Positions 43,852-53,302 of a stretch of 58,208 bases of DNA are shown piece by piece. The DNA comes from Oscillibacter sp. 1-3 (GTDB lineage Bacteria; Bacillota; Clostridia; Oscillospirales; Oscillospiraceae), in contig NZ_KE159709.1 in assembly GCF_000403435.2 (NCBI RefSeq), positions 496,418 through 554,625 of the forward strand, given 5' to 3'. The position numbers and the translations under genes were made by a program. The first letter of the stretch is position 1, and every line of letters starts with the position of its first letter. The notes beneath the pieces were generated by a model that made no database searches, was not told where the DNA came from, and worked only from the letters and a program-made list of their open reading frames with translations.

Positions 43852-44051
43852 CTATTCCTTCAGCCGCAGGATGAAGCGGTCAATTTCGATCTGAACCTCC
43901 GCCAGCTGCGCCTTGATTCTCTTTTGAGCCGCTGCGTCGGAGAGCTGGATTGCCAGCAGCATCTGCCGGTTCAAGGAGTACTGCTGATCCCGCAGGATAT
44001 TCAATGTAGTTCCCCGGTTGAAAAACGCGCCCCGGATTTTTCATAAGTCAT
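43852..44051 (-). pseudogene. Frameshifted small helical protein gene
   Basis: From ATG 44051 the frame reads MTYEKSGARFSTGELH and stops. Removing two bases in GGGGCGCG gives a continuous product that runs on with AFFNRGTTLNILRDQQYSLN and AAQKRIKAQLAEVQIEIDRF, about 65 residues, ending at TAG 43854-43852. It looks like the tail of a helical protein. Its function is unknown. It marks the start of a decayed stretch that runs to 48.3 kb. Confidence 0.55.
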
Positions 44052-44100
44052 GGTGATTCCCTCATATTCTTTCGCCGCCCTTTCCAAAATGCCGGCGCCG

Positions 44101-45230
44101 CTATTTCAGAACGACCGCGCGGACGGCTTCCATCAGATTGACCACATCGGAGCAAGCGACAAGAGATGTGCTCTCGCCATCCACCGCCGCGAGACAGAGT
44201 CTGCCGTCATAACGGTACAAATCGATCTGAACCTCTTGGAAATTCTCATTGTCCAAATGGATGGTCAGGACGATTTCCCGTTTCTGTGTCGGCTGCTGGT
44301 CGGTGAATTCCCCCGCGGACAGGGCTTCCAAAGCGGTCTGAATACCCGTGACCTCCAGCGCTTTTTCCCGATAGAACCAGGCGCGTCCGCCGCCGTTTTC
44401 CTCGGAGGTAAACGTGTATGCCGCTCCGGCCAGGGAAATATCAATCTACCGGACATCCGCGAAATCCGCCCAGAGCACCTCAGAATGCCGGAGATCGTCA
44501 TAGGCTGTGGCCATCAGCTCCTGATACCGGTCTGCGGAGATCTCGTAGATGATCGGAGACTCGCCGATCCGCACATAGCCCGCCGGAATTTCGGACTCGG
44601 TGTCCTGATCGCCGTTTTGGGCCGCGTCCTCCATGCTGTCCTCCTCATAGACGACACTGTAATGCTCACTGCCTGTGAAGCGGATTTCCGCCGCATGGCC
44701 AAGGTCTGGAACCGCATCATTTTCGATCATCTGTCTCAGACCGGTGTCAAAATAGTCCAGAGGGTCGCTCTGCGCCAGATATGCGTTTCCGTCCCCTATG
44801 GAAATATACCGCAGGGAAGCCATCCTGCTGTAATCTCCCAGCAGGATCTGACAGGACTGCTCTTCCGTTGAAAGACCGATGGTGCAGATGGGATCGTCCA
44901 GGCCGTACTGGCCGCAGTCCTCCACGTCCTCAATGATAAAGGCGGCGCTGAGCGCCTGGAACGGACTCAGCAGCTCTTGATTTTATTCTCACTGACCGGA
45001 AACGCTTCGTCTCCGTCATAGAGCCAGGTTTCCTCCTTGTGAAACGCCAGCGTGGTTCCCTCGTACTCCCAGGGCAGGGACGTCACAGCTTCCTCGGAGA
45101 TCCGCAGGATGACCTTGCCGCTGTTTTTAATCTTCTCCTGGCGCTCTTCGATCTGGAGCAGGATCAGCGTTGCGCCGCAGACCGCCGCCAGAATGCCCAG
45201 CATCGCGCACAGCTTCTTAGGCCGGCTCAT
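44101..45230 (-). pseudogene. Broken DUF4340 protein gene of a Gld-type ABC locus
   Basis: The N-terminus MSRPKKLCAMLGILAAVCGA (membrane anchor) followed by LRISEEAVTSLPWEYEGTTL is typical of DUF4340. The frame is lost by a one-base deletion near 44970 (AAGAGCTGCTGAG where AAGGAGCTGCTGAG is expected) and resumes as LLSPFQALSAAFIIEDVED. A TAG at 44448-44446 stops it again after WADFADVR, and the remaining frame continues to 44101. DUF4340 genes follow GldG-like and ABC permease genes in exporter operons, as here. Confidence 0.75.
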
Positions 45231-46671
45231 ATTGCAGCCTCCTTCTTCTCAATACTACCCCAATACCGATGCCCAGATACAGCAGCGGAAACAGGCCGAT
45301 CATAACCGCCTTCAGCAGCGAGGCGCCGGAGCCGCTGATTGTCAGATAATTGTAGTTCAGCGACTTGCTGCGGATGGCCATAGCCTCCGTCTCGCCGATT
45401 AGATTGCCAAGGGCGTTCATTCCCAGGTTCACGTTGGAACCGGAGGAGGTCATGTTGTATGTGTCCTCCAGGAAATAGGAGGAGGTGAATCAGACGATTT
45501 TTCCATCGTCTGCCGTATCAACGGAAACAGCCAGCGCAAAGGGCCCGGCGATGTCCCCGTTTTCCCGCTCATAACTGGTCATCTCAAAACCGGCCAATTT
45601 GCTGTAGGCGGCGGCAGAGGTGGTCAGCAGCTCGGTCACCGTTCCGCCGCCGGAGTTTCCGGTGACCGTAAGGCCCAGGGAAATCGGCATCACCGGATAG
45701 TAGTTTTCCTCGATCAGTGAATCTGTAATGGAGCCGGCGGACAGCTCCGGCAGCAAAACTGCGGGACCTTGGAAGGTATAATGCTCCCGGCTGCCCTCTA
45801 CCACGACCCCCTCATTGGCTTCAATACCGTAATTGTTCAGAAGGCCATAGAGATTTTCCAGGATATACCCTCCTGCACGGGACCCGCTATCACCAGAAGC
45901 CTGCCGCCTTCCGCGGCGCAGTCCGCCAGCAGCTCTTTTTCATCCTGGGAAATGTCGCTCTCCGGGGCGTAGATCATCACGCAGTCCGCATCCTCTGGAA
46001 TGGCGTCCATGGTCAGCAGGGAGAGTGTACGGGTCTCGATATTCTCCTTTTCGATCTGCTCGCTGAAAGAGGCCGGGAGATCCTGCTCCCCATGCCCCTG
46101 CAGAACATAGAGCGGAGGAAACTCCTCGCTGACAACATAGTCAATAGCGGAAGTGATTGCGTCCTCGCCGTCGAAGCCGGTAACGTCGTATGTGCCGGTG
46201 TACAGATTCGCCTCGCCCCGGTAGATGACATTGATGCTGATGTACCGGCTTTTGCTGCCGCACTCCACAATGAGGCTGTTGTTCTGTACGGTTTCGTCCG
46301 TATACTGTTGGACAAAGGTAGGGTAGACGTCCGGGTTCTTTTTTCTCGACCCTCAAATGGTCCGACAGGCTCTCGTATTTACTCAAAAGATTTTCAATGA
46401 TCTCGTCCTTCGCCCCGGCCTGCACCACCCAATAGATGGTCACGTCCTGGTCCGGCGCGTTGACCACCACCTTGTTGTTGCTGGTGACGGAGTAGAGCTT
46501 GGAGGCGCTGATCTCATACTTTGTCAGCGCTGCAGGCAAGGCGGAGACAAACATGTTTACCGCGATTAAAATTGCCAGCGCAAGGGCGGAGACTGCAGCG
46601 GAATAGGAGCCGCCGCGAAGGGCGTTTCGGCCGTCTGCCCCGCCGGTGAGATGGGCGTTCCACGCTTTCAT
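45217..46671 (-). pseudogene. Broken GldG-like ABC auxiliary gene
   Basis: The start MKAWNAHLTGGADGRNALR with a membrane helix, and SVTSNNKVVVNAPDQDVTIY, fit the GldG/ABC-type auxiliary family. Three lesions are visible: one extra A in the A-run near 46340 (after HLRVEKK), a one-base deletion near 45865 (before ILENLYGLLNNYG), and TGA at about 45492-45490 where the downstream frame FTSSYFLEDTYN suggests an original Trp (TGG). The C-terminal membrane helix and RRRRLQYEPA remain. It overlaps the DUF4340 gene by 14 bases, as an intact operon would. Confidence 0.78.
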
Positions 46672-47462
46672 CAGTTGTACCTCCGTTTCTCCAGGGACTG
46701 GATGGACAAAAACAGGAAAAATACAATTACGCTGCAATAGTAGGTGATCGCGGTCAGATCAAAGACCCCGTTGACAAAACCGGCAAACCGGTCAAAGAGG
46801 GACAGCTTTGTCATAATACTGGGCAGCAGACCCTCAAATACTGTGCTGTTGGCGAAATTGACGGCTGCGACCAGCGCCATCAGTGCAAACCAAACCGCAT
46901 AGGCCAGATTTCCGTTCCCGGTCAGAAATTTAAAAACCCAGCCCAGGCCCAGGATCGGGATTACCAGCGCCGCGGTAGACCCGAACGCGGTTGCGGAGAC
47001 GTACTCCGACAGGCTGACGCTGTAATCATTCAGCAGGATCACCACAATTCCGATCCCGGCGGCGAACCCCTGGTTGTCAGTCAGCGAGGAGATAAACACG
47101 CCCAATGCAATCAGCGCGGCCCCCATGATGAAAAGGGCCAGAATGGAGCCGTAGGATGTGGGCAGATACACCTCTCCAAATTGAGCAAAGATCAGCGGAT
47201 ACACCGCAATCATGCCCAGGGGGATCATATAGACTGCCAGCAGCGCCAGATATTTGCCCACGATGATCTGCACGGTGGTGATAGGAAGGGCGTACAAAAG
47301 CTGGTCGGTCCGCTGCTTCCGCTCCTCCGCGGTGACCCGCATGGTCAGGATGGGAACGATGGCGGCGCAGATCACGCTGAAACAGCTGAGCGCAAATTCA
47401 AAGTTGCTCACAGCTGCCTCGATATTGTAGAGCATGGCTCCAAGGCCCGCGGCCAAAAGCCG
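46671..47462 (-). pseudogene. N-terminally damaged ABC-2 type permease gene
   Basis: The frame from about residue 30 of a GldF-like permease is intact: IVPILTMRVTAEERKQRTDQ, LLYALPITTVQIIVGKYLAL, VFISSLTDNQGFAAGIGIV and a C-terminal IQSLEKRRYN. The usual N-terminal YKREFRAYF-type segment and first helix are missing. Upstream the DNA runs straight into the end of an ATPase gene in another frame. I infer a deletion near 47455-47475 that fused the two genes. Confidence 0.65.
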
Positions 47463-47823
47463 GCCCCCGCCCCCTCCACCGTCAGGTCCAGAATGCTGCC
47501 GATGCCGCACAGGAGCTTCCATACTTCCTCCGTGGCGGCATCAGAGGTCAGCGCCACTTCATTGGGGGACAGCAGGTGTTTCTCCAGATTTTCCGGCGTG
47601 TCAAAGGCCGCCAGCTTTCCCCTGGCGATCATGATCATCTGGTCGCAGATCGTCTGGACCTCGGAGAGAATATGGGAGCTGAAAATAACGGTGTGGGGCT
47701 GCCCCAATTCCTTAATCAGATCCCGAATTTCGATGATCTGGATGGGGTCCAGGCCCACGGTGGGCTCGTCTAGGATGATGACCTTGGGACTTCCCAGCAG
47801 GGCCTGCGCGATGCCCACCCGTT
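47452..47823 (-). pseudogene. C-terminal part of an ABC ATPase
   Basis: QQRVGIAQALLGSPKVIILD, EPTVGLDP and SSHILSEVQTICDQMIMIARG give the end of the signature motif, Walker B and H-loop of an ABC exporter ATPase (GldA-like). Walker A and the first half are missing: at about 47823 the sequence switches to a MATE gene on the opposite strand. The C-terminal end runs into the damaged permease. Confidence 0.8.
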
Positions 47824-48288
47824 GCTGGGCTACTGCATCGGCGCAAGGCTTTGGGGTGTTTCAGGCAGATCATGCGCTTTTCCATTCTCTTCTCTCTGGG
47901 CCTCAGCGCGGTTATGACGGGATTGTGCTATCTGCTCCGGGATTCAGTGATCTGCGTATTTTTATCGGAACCGGCGTCGTCTGACTACGCGCTCGCCTTC
48001 ACAAATATCCTGCTGACCACCAGTTTCCTGTTCGGCGTGTTCTATGTGCTGACCAACGCTTTGCAGGCCATGGGCGCGGCGGCGCAGGCCCTGATAATCA
48101 GCCTCAGCCGCCAGGGCATCATCTATATTCCGGCCCTGTACATCCTCCAGGCGCTGCTGGAGGCGGAGGGCCTGGCCTGGGCCCAGCCGGCAGCCGACCT
48201 TCTCTCTACCGCGTTTGTAGCCGCGCTGTATTTGCGGACATCCCGCAGACTGATGGCAGCGGCAGACCGTCCCTGTGAAAAAAATTGA
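47819..48288 (+). pseudogene. C-terminal fragment of a MATE-family efflux gene
   Basis: LLGYCIGAR is readable at 47822-47848 in one frame. The frame then shifts by one base and continues as LGCFRQIMRFSILFSLGLSA through NALQAMGAAAQALIISLSRQ to a stop at 48288. This is the last third of a MATE exporter. The N-terminal two thirds are absent. The CCGTTGCTG at 47819-47827 fits both the MATE gene and the truncated ATPase, so it is probably a deletion junction. Confidence 0.75.
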
Positions 48289-48378
48289 TTTCCAGCCTTT
48301 TTTAAGTTGTTTTTGGGTTTGGCAGCTATACTGGTGTCATAGTCTCAATGATAGAGAAGCGGCCGGAAGGAGGTTCCT

Positions 48379-48636
48379 ATGCTGTGTGTCCCCCAAATAG
48401 GGGCCGCTCTATTGCTGCTGCTGATCTTATCCGGCTGCGCGGGTCCGGACGCCTTTTCCGAGGAGGAGGCGGAAAAAGACTTGCTTTTCCTTGCGGCGCT
48501 GTTCCAGACGGAGAATGGGGACGCGCTTCAAGGCGGCGCCGCTCGGTTTTCCACTGAGGAAACCGGCGGAACCTGTCTGTTGGACAGCGGCGGAGAGGTC
48601 AGCGTTTCCGGCGTTCCGAGAAGCGGCGAGCCATGA
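48379..48636 (+). CDS. Small predicted lipoprotein, possibly the first half of a split gene
   Basis: The 85-residue product has a lipoprotein signal (LLLLLILSGC, lipid-modified Cys20) and a short acidic domain. GGAAGGAGG is seven bases before ATG 48379. Its stop overlaps the ATG of the next frame (ATGA at 48633), and the joined sequence VSVSGVPRSGEP-MTLSFSEGAV reads like one domain. It is therefore either a coupled pair or one lipoprotein of about 150 residues broken by a frameshift. Confidence 0.6.
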   Translation: MLCVPQIGAALLLLLILSGCAGPDAFSEEEAEKDLLFLAALFQTENGDALQGGAARFSTEETGGTCLLDSGGEVSVSGVPRSGEP

Positions 48637-48830
48637 CGCTCTCCTTTTCTGAGGGAGCTGTGATCGACGCCACTGCCGGCGAGGACGGCGTGGGACATAT
48701 CACGATCCGAAATGACACAAATGAGGTGGCATTGGTCTTTGTCCTGGCGGAAGACGGTACTCTGCGGTGTGCGCTTTGGCTGACAAGAGCCGTTTTGCCT
48801 CACGGGGACGAATTGCGGAAGGAAGCTTGA
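48633..48830 (+). CDS. 65-residue protein coupled to, or split from, the lipoprotein
   Basis: It contains ATAGEDGVGHITIRNDTNEV and ALVFVLAEDGTL, a beta-rich segment without its own signal peptide, which makes little sense alone for an exported domain. That favours the split-gene reading. It ends one base before the alarmone synthetase gene starts. Confidence 0.5.
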   Translation: MTLSFSEGAVIDATAGEDGVGHITIRNDTNEVALVFVLAEDGTLRCALWLTRAVLPHGDELRKEA

Positions 48831-48831
48831 T

Positions 48832-49482
48832 ATGGAGAATTTTTTGTTGGATATTACCGGCGCGGAGCATGAGTTTTACGGGGAATATCTGATTCTTTTA
48901 GAGGGGGCGATAGAAGAATTTCTCTCCTGTGTCCATATGATCCGCCGGTATCAGATCAGCCGGGGACAGAGAGATCCCATCGCCTCGTTTCAAGCCAGAA
49001 TCAAAAGCGCGGCGAGCATGAAAGCGAAGCTGGAACGCCAAAAGCTCCCCGTTACAGCAGACAGTGCACTCCGGGACGTGCAGGACGCGGCGGGAGTACG
49101 GCTGATCTGCCCCTTTGTGCAGAACATTGACCAGACGGTTGCGCTGATTCGAAAAATCCCAGGCATTGAAATTCTGAAAGAAAAGGACTATATCCGGCGC
49201 CCAAAGCCAAACGGATACCGCAGCTATCACATGATTCTCTCAATGCCCTTGCGGTTTTTGGAGAGGGAGCCGGAGCATCCGCTTCCGGCTGGAGGCCAGC
49301 TCCGCACCATCGCCATGGACTGCTGGGCCAGCATTGAACACCAGCTGAAATATAAACGGGACATCGCGCATCAGGCGCTGATTGTCCAGGAACTGAAACA
49401 CTGCGCGGACGGGATCGCCTCCACGGATTTGTCCCTGCAAACCATTCGGGAGCTGATGGAAGGCCCGATGGAAATTACGTGA
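48832..49482 (+). CDS. Small alarmone synthetase (RelA/SpoT domain only)
   Basis: The 216-residue protein is close to YjbM/YwaC-type enzymes that make (p)ppGpp from ATP and GDP/GTP. Visible features are RIKSAASMKAKLERQKLP, the conserved DVQDAAGVRLICPF, KDYIRRPKPNGYRSYH (G-loop/substrate region) and RTIAMDCWASIEHQLKYK. It has no hydrolase, TGS or ACT domain. GGAAGGAAG lies before ATG 48832. It sits between a small lipoprotein and an HtrA protease, three genes in a row with little spacing, which suggests a stress-related operon. Confidence 0.9.
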   Translation: MENFLLDITGAEHEFYGEYLILLEGAIEEFLSCVHMIRRYQISRGQRDPIASFQARIKSAASMKAKLERQKLPVTADSALRDVQDAAGVRLICPFVQNIDQTVALIRKIPGIEILKEKDYIRRPKPNGYRSYHMILSMPLRFLEREPEHPLPAGGQLRTIAMDCWASIEHQLKYKRDIAHQALIVQELKHCADGIASTDLSLQTIRELMEGPMEIT

Positions 49483-49499
49483 CGGAAAGGAAACGCCAT

Positions 49500-50504
49500 A
49501 TGAAAGAATTACAAAAACGGATTGCACCAGTCCTCTGCACAGTTTTACTGTGCATTGGAGCTCTGGGCATGAACGCATCTGCCGCCTCCCTGGTTGTAAT
49601 CGACCTGGCGGACATAGTGGACCAGACACTCCCCAGTGTGGTAGAAGTGTTTACGGAGACCAAACAGGTCAGCGGCTGGTACGGGGAGTATGTGACGGAA
49701 GGAGCCGGAAGCGGCGTGATTTTGACGGCGGACGGCTATATTGTCACGAACCGCCACGTCATAGACGGGGCCAGCACCGTCAAGGTGCGCCTGAACAGCG
49801 GCCAGACCTACGCCGCTCAGCTGGCAGGCTCCGACATAAAAACAGATTTGGCGGTGCTGAAAATTGACGCCGCCGGGCTGACGCCGGCAGAGCTGGCGGA
49901 CTCCTCTCAGGCACGGGCGGGGGACTTTGTGATCGCCGTCGGCAACCCGCTGGGGGAGTTGGGCGGCACGGTGACAGAGGGCATTATCAGCGCGAAGGAC
50001 CGGGAGATCACCATTGACGGACAGACCATGACGCTGCTGCAAACCTCGGCGGCAGTGAATCCGGGCAATTCCGGCGGCGGACTGTTCAACCTGGATGGGG
50101 AACTGGTAGGCGTTGTCAACGCCAAGTCCTCCGGCAGTGACATCGAGGGGCTGGCCTTTGCCGTTCCCGCAAACACTGTCAGGGAGATTACACAGGAGTT
50201 GATCCAACACGGCTACGTGACCGGGCGGCCGCAGCTCGGCATCAGCGCGGCGCAGCTCACAAGACCGGGAGCGGCGGCCTATTTCGACCAACCGGGAATC
50301 TATGTAATCAGCTCCGCCGCGGACAACGGCTTGAAAAGCGGAGACCGTATCATCGACATTGACGGCACGCCCATTGCCGGCACCGCGGACATCACCGCGG
50401 TTTTAGACCGGCACAGCGTCGGAGATCAGGTCAAAATCACCGTCTTTCGAAGCGGCAGAGAGGCAGTTGTCACTGTCAGGCTTACGGAACAAAAATCAGT
50501 CTAG
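49500..50504 (+). CDS. HtrA/DegP-type serine protease
   Basis: The 334-residue protein has a signal peptide or anchor (residues 1-29), a trypsin-like domain with His86 (NRHVIDG), Asp116 (KTDLAVLK) and Ser191 (NPGNSGGG), and one C-terminal PDZ domain (PGIYVISSAADNGLKSGDRI). It degrades or guards misfolded exported proteins. AAAGGA precedes ATG 49500. An in-frame start at 49479 lacks an RBS. The stop codon TAG (50502-50504) is the first three bases of a dispersed repeat, so the native C-terminus may have been altered slightly by insertion. Confidence 0.93.
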   Translation: MKELQKRIAPVLCTVLLCIGALGMNASAASLVVIDLADIVDQTLPSVVEVFTETKQVSGWYGEYVTEGAGSGVILTADGYIVTNRHVIDGASTVKVRLNSGQTYAAQLAGSDIKTDLAVLKIDAAGLTPAELADSSQARAGDFVIAVGNPLGELGGTVTEGIISAKDREITIDGQTMTLLQTSAAVNPGNSGGGLFNLDGELVGVVNAKSSGSDIEGLAFAVPANTVREITQELIQHGYVTGRPQLGISAAQLTRPGAAAYFDQPGIYVISSAADNGLKSGDRIIDIDGTPIAGTADITAVLDRHSVGDQVKITVFRSGREAVVTVRLTEQKSV

Positions 50505-50665
50505 GCCTTGTTTGAAAAAAGGCGGAATGCCCAACGGCGAGAGATTTTTTCGCCAATCAAGGCAGATTTTTGCAGGCGGGCTGACGCCCGGCAAGAACAT
50601 TTAACGCAGAGTGGCGGATCAAGATCCACCGTTTGGGCGTTTTGACATTTTTCAAACAAGGCCTA
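50502..50665 (+). repeat. Dispersed 164-base palindromic repeat, copy 3
   Basis: It begins TAGGCCTTGTTTGAAAAAAG and ends ATTTTTCAAACAAGGCCTA, in the same orientation as copy 2 and nearly identical to it. It supplies the htrA stop codon and could fold into a long hairpin that also ends the transcript. The rest of 50666-50841 shows nothing definite apart from two CCGCAAGAA/TCGCAAGAA direct repeats near 50806 and 50829. Confidence 0.9.
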
Positions 50666-50841
50666 ACTGCTGGATAAAAATTTTGGACATACGCCGGTAT
50701 GCCTGCTCCTGCCGTACCATTTCAGGTAAAGATGTGTGACGGTATGGGGAGTTGCTCATTGCGGGCGGGTGCCGGATACGGTGAGAGCAATAATGCGGCA
50801 ATAGTTCGCAAGAAAATAGATTTTTGTCCGCAAGAATAATA

Positions 50842-50870
50842 TTGCATGAAAATCATCTGCCGGGTACAAT
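50842..50870 (+). promoter_or_regulatory. Promoter of the glycyl radical enzyme gene
   Basis: TTGCAT (50842-50847), 17 bases, TACAAT (50865-50870). The TCGCAAGAA/CCGCAAGAA repeats just upstream are possible operator half-sites. Confidence 0.65.
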
Positions 50871-50929
50871 GGCGATACTATCTCCCGCGATACATTGCGT
50901 TTCAGCAGTTACGAAAAGGAGGGTCATAC

Positions 50930-53302
50930 ATGTTAAATGAACGGCTTCAAAGAATGCGGAATAAACTGTTTGATTCCAGGCCCTGCATCACGGCGGAGCG
51001 TCTGGTGCTGCAAACGGAGGCGTATCAGAAGTTTGCCGGTGAGGCGGTCCCTATCTTCCGGGCCAAAGTGGTTCGGTATATCATGGAACACATGACCACG
51101 CTGCTGATGGATGACGAGCTGATCGTGGGTACTCCTACCAATAAGTACCGGGGCGCCAGCCTGTTTCCGGAGTTTCAGTCCAGCACGGAGTTCTATTTGC
51201 CGGAGCTGGACGCCTTCCCGGTGAGAAAGACCGATCCCTATGACATTTCCCCCGAAGATCGAGAGACCATCAGCAGGACACTCGAATACTGGAAGGGAAA
51301 GTCCATGCAGGATATGTCCAAAGAGGCGCTGCCACCGGAGATCTGTGATCGGATTCATGACGACATCATTACGGTGGGGCTGACCAACGGCGTGTCCGGC
51401 GAGACCACCTGCGACCACGAAAAGCTGGTGACGGTTGGCCTGAAGGGCTATATTGAGGAGTGCCGTGAAAATATCAGAAACACCGTCAGCTGCGGTCGGG
51501 AGGATCAGGGGAAAATTGACTTTTGGAAGGCCTGCATCATCCAGAGCGAGGGCCTGATCGAGTATGCCCGCCGTATGGCCGCGGAGGCTGAGGCGCAGGC
51601 GGCCTGCGCCGATGAAAAGCGGAAAAAGGAGCTGCTGACCATCGCGGAGAACTGCCGGGTGGTACCGGAAAATCCGCCCCGCAGTTTCCAGCAGGCGCTG
51701 CAGCTGATATGGTTTGTCCATGTGTATTTCCATATTGAGGTTTGCACCACTGCCAACGGCTTCGGCCGCTTTGACCAGTACATGTGGCCCTTCTATGAAA
51801 AAGATGTTCTGATTGAGAAGAATATCACCAAGGATGAGGCCTTGGAGATGCTGGAGTGCTTTTATCTGAAAGCCTGCGAGGTATTCGAGGTGCGCGACAA
51901 GTGGTATGCCACTTCCTTTGCCGGTTATCCCATGTGGGAGCTGCTGGTGGTAGGCGGCCAGACTCCCGAGGGCGAAGACGCCACCAATGAGCTGTCCTAT
52001 CTGTGTCTGGATGCGGCCTCTGAATTGCAGACCACCCAGCCGGTAATGGCCGTCCGCGTTTGGGAAGGCACGCCGGAGGCATTGATCCGAAAGGGCTGTA
52101 AAATGATTCAGGAGGGGCAGGCGAACCCTGGTTTTTTCAACGACAATGTGGCCATGCAGATGGCGCTGGGCAAGGGCTGCACCATGGAAGAGGCCCGGGA
52201 TTGGACCATCGTGGGCTGTATCCAGCCTGGTCCCGGGGGCGGCGGGACCGACGGCTCTCCCGATGCCGGCTATGTCAACATGGGAAAGATGCTGGAATTT
52301 GTTCTGCACAACGGCGTAGATCCCCAGAGCGGCAAGCTGATGGGGCTGGAGACCGGCGATCCCCGGGCGTTTCGAAATATTGAGGAATTTAAGGACGCGC
52401 TGAAAAAGCAGATCCTGCACCACTATAAGATGGTTACCACCGGGTATAACATCATGCAGAGCATGCATATGACCCGCTATCCGGTGATTTTTGCCTCCAT
52501 GGTTACCCGGGGCTGCGTAGAGGCTGGCCGCTCTGTACAGGAGGGCGGCGCCCGATACAGTACCGCGGGCCTGTATATCACCGGTGCGGCTAATATGGCG
52601 GACTCCATTGCCGCCATTGACACCTGTGTGTTCCAGGATCGTGATATTACTATGGCGGAACTGATCGAGGCATTGGACAAGAACTTTGAAGGTGAGGAGC
52701 GCCTGCGCCAGATGCTGCTGAACAAGCCCCCGAAATTCGGCAACGATAATGCCTATGTGGACGGTATCTATCGGGAGATGATGCAGTTTATTGCCCAAAA
52801 TGTGCAGACCTGGCCGGACGCTCGGGGCGGCGCCTATTCCTTCAATGTCCACTCTCAGACGGTCAACGTGTCCCACGGCGCCGTGTGCGGCGCTACCCCT
52901 GACGGCCGCCGGGCCGGCGAAGCATTTTGCGATAACGCCTCGCCCATGATGGGCCGTGATACAAAGGGGCCGACTGCCACGGTGAAGTCCGTGGCCTCCA
53001 TGGGACAGGCGTCCTTCCACGACGGCGCGCTGTTCAACCTGCGCTTTGACCCCAAAGGTGTGGAGGGTGAAAAGGGTCTGACCAGCATCGAGGGCGTGAT
53101 CAAGACCTATTTCCAGCACGGCGGCGAGCATATTCAGATCAATGTGGTAGATGATGAGACGCTGCGGGAGGCGCAGCGCACACCCGAAAAGTACAAGGGG
53201 CTGATGGTCCGCGTGGCTGGCTACATGGCCTATTTTACCGAGCTGGACAAAGATGCCCAGGACACCATCATCTATCGTACCGCCCATTTCAAGGAAGTGT
53301 AG
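50930..53302 (+). CDS. Glycyl radical enzyme of unknown reaction (GCIQP active-site loop)
   Basis: The 790-residue PFL-like enzyme has the N-terminal pattern ERLVLQTEAYQKF and MDDELIVGTPT, an active-site cysteine loop VGCIQPGPGGGGTDG with Cys430, and the glycyl radical loop RVAGYMAYF with Gly764, 26 residues from the end. Most dehydratase, decarboxylase and C-S/C-N lyase members carry GCVEP, whose glutamate acts as general base. Here that position is Gln432. The start is ATG 50930 (AAAAGGAGG). The open frame upstream begins before the promoter. No activating radical-SAM gene is near. A VOC protein and an amino acid ABC importer follow. The reaction cannot be named. Confidence 0.9.
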   Translation: MLNERLQRMRNKLFDSRPCITAERLVLQTEAYQKFAGEAVPIFRAKVVRYIMEHMTTLLMDDELIVGTPTNKYRGASLFPEFQSSTEFYLPELDAFPVRKTDPYDISPEDRETISRTLEYWKGKSMQDMSKEALPPEICDRIHDDIITVGLTNGVSGETTCDHEKLVTVGLKGYIEECRENIRNTVSCGREDQGKIDFWKACIIQSEGLIEYARRMAAEAEAQAACADEKRKKELLTIAENCRVVPENPPRSFQQALQLIWFVHVYFHIEVCTTANGFGRFDQYMWPFYEKDVLIEKNITKDEALEMLECFYLKACEVFEVRDKWYATSFAGYPMWELLVVGGQTPEGEDATNELSYLCLDAASELQTTQPVMAVRVWEGTPEALIRKGCKMIQEGQANPGFFNDNVAMQMALGKGCTMEEARDWTIVGCIQPGPGGGGTDGSPDAGYVNMGKMLEFVLHNGVDPQSGKLMGLETGDPRAFRNIEEFKDALKKQILHHYKMVTTGYNIMQSMHMTRYPVIFASMVTRGCVEAGRSVQEGGARYSTAGLYITGAANMADSIAAIDTCVFQDRDITMAELIEALDKNFEGEERLRQMLLNKPPKFGNDNAYVDGIYREMMQFIAQNVQTWPDARGGAYSFNVHSQTVNVSHGAVCGATPDGRRAGEAFCDNASPMMGRDTKGPTATVKSVASMGQASFHDGALFNLRFDPKGVEGEKGLTSIEGVIKTYFQHGGEHIQINVVDDETLREAQRTPEKYKGLMVRVAGYMAYFTELDKDAQDTIIYRTAHFKEV

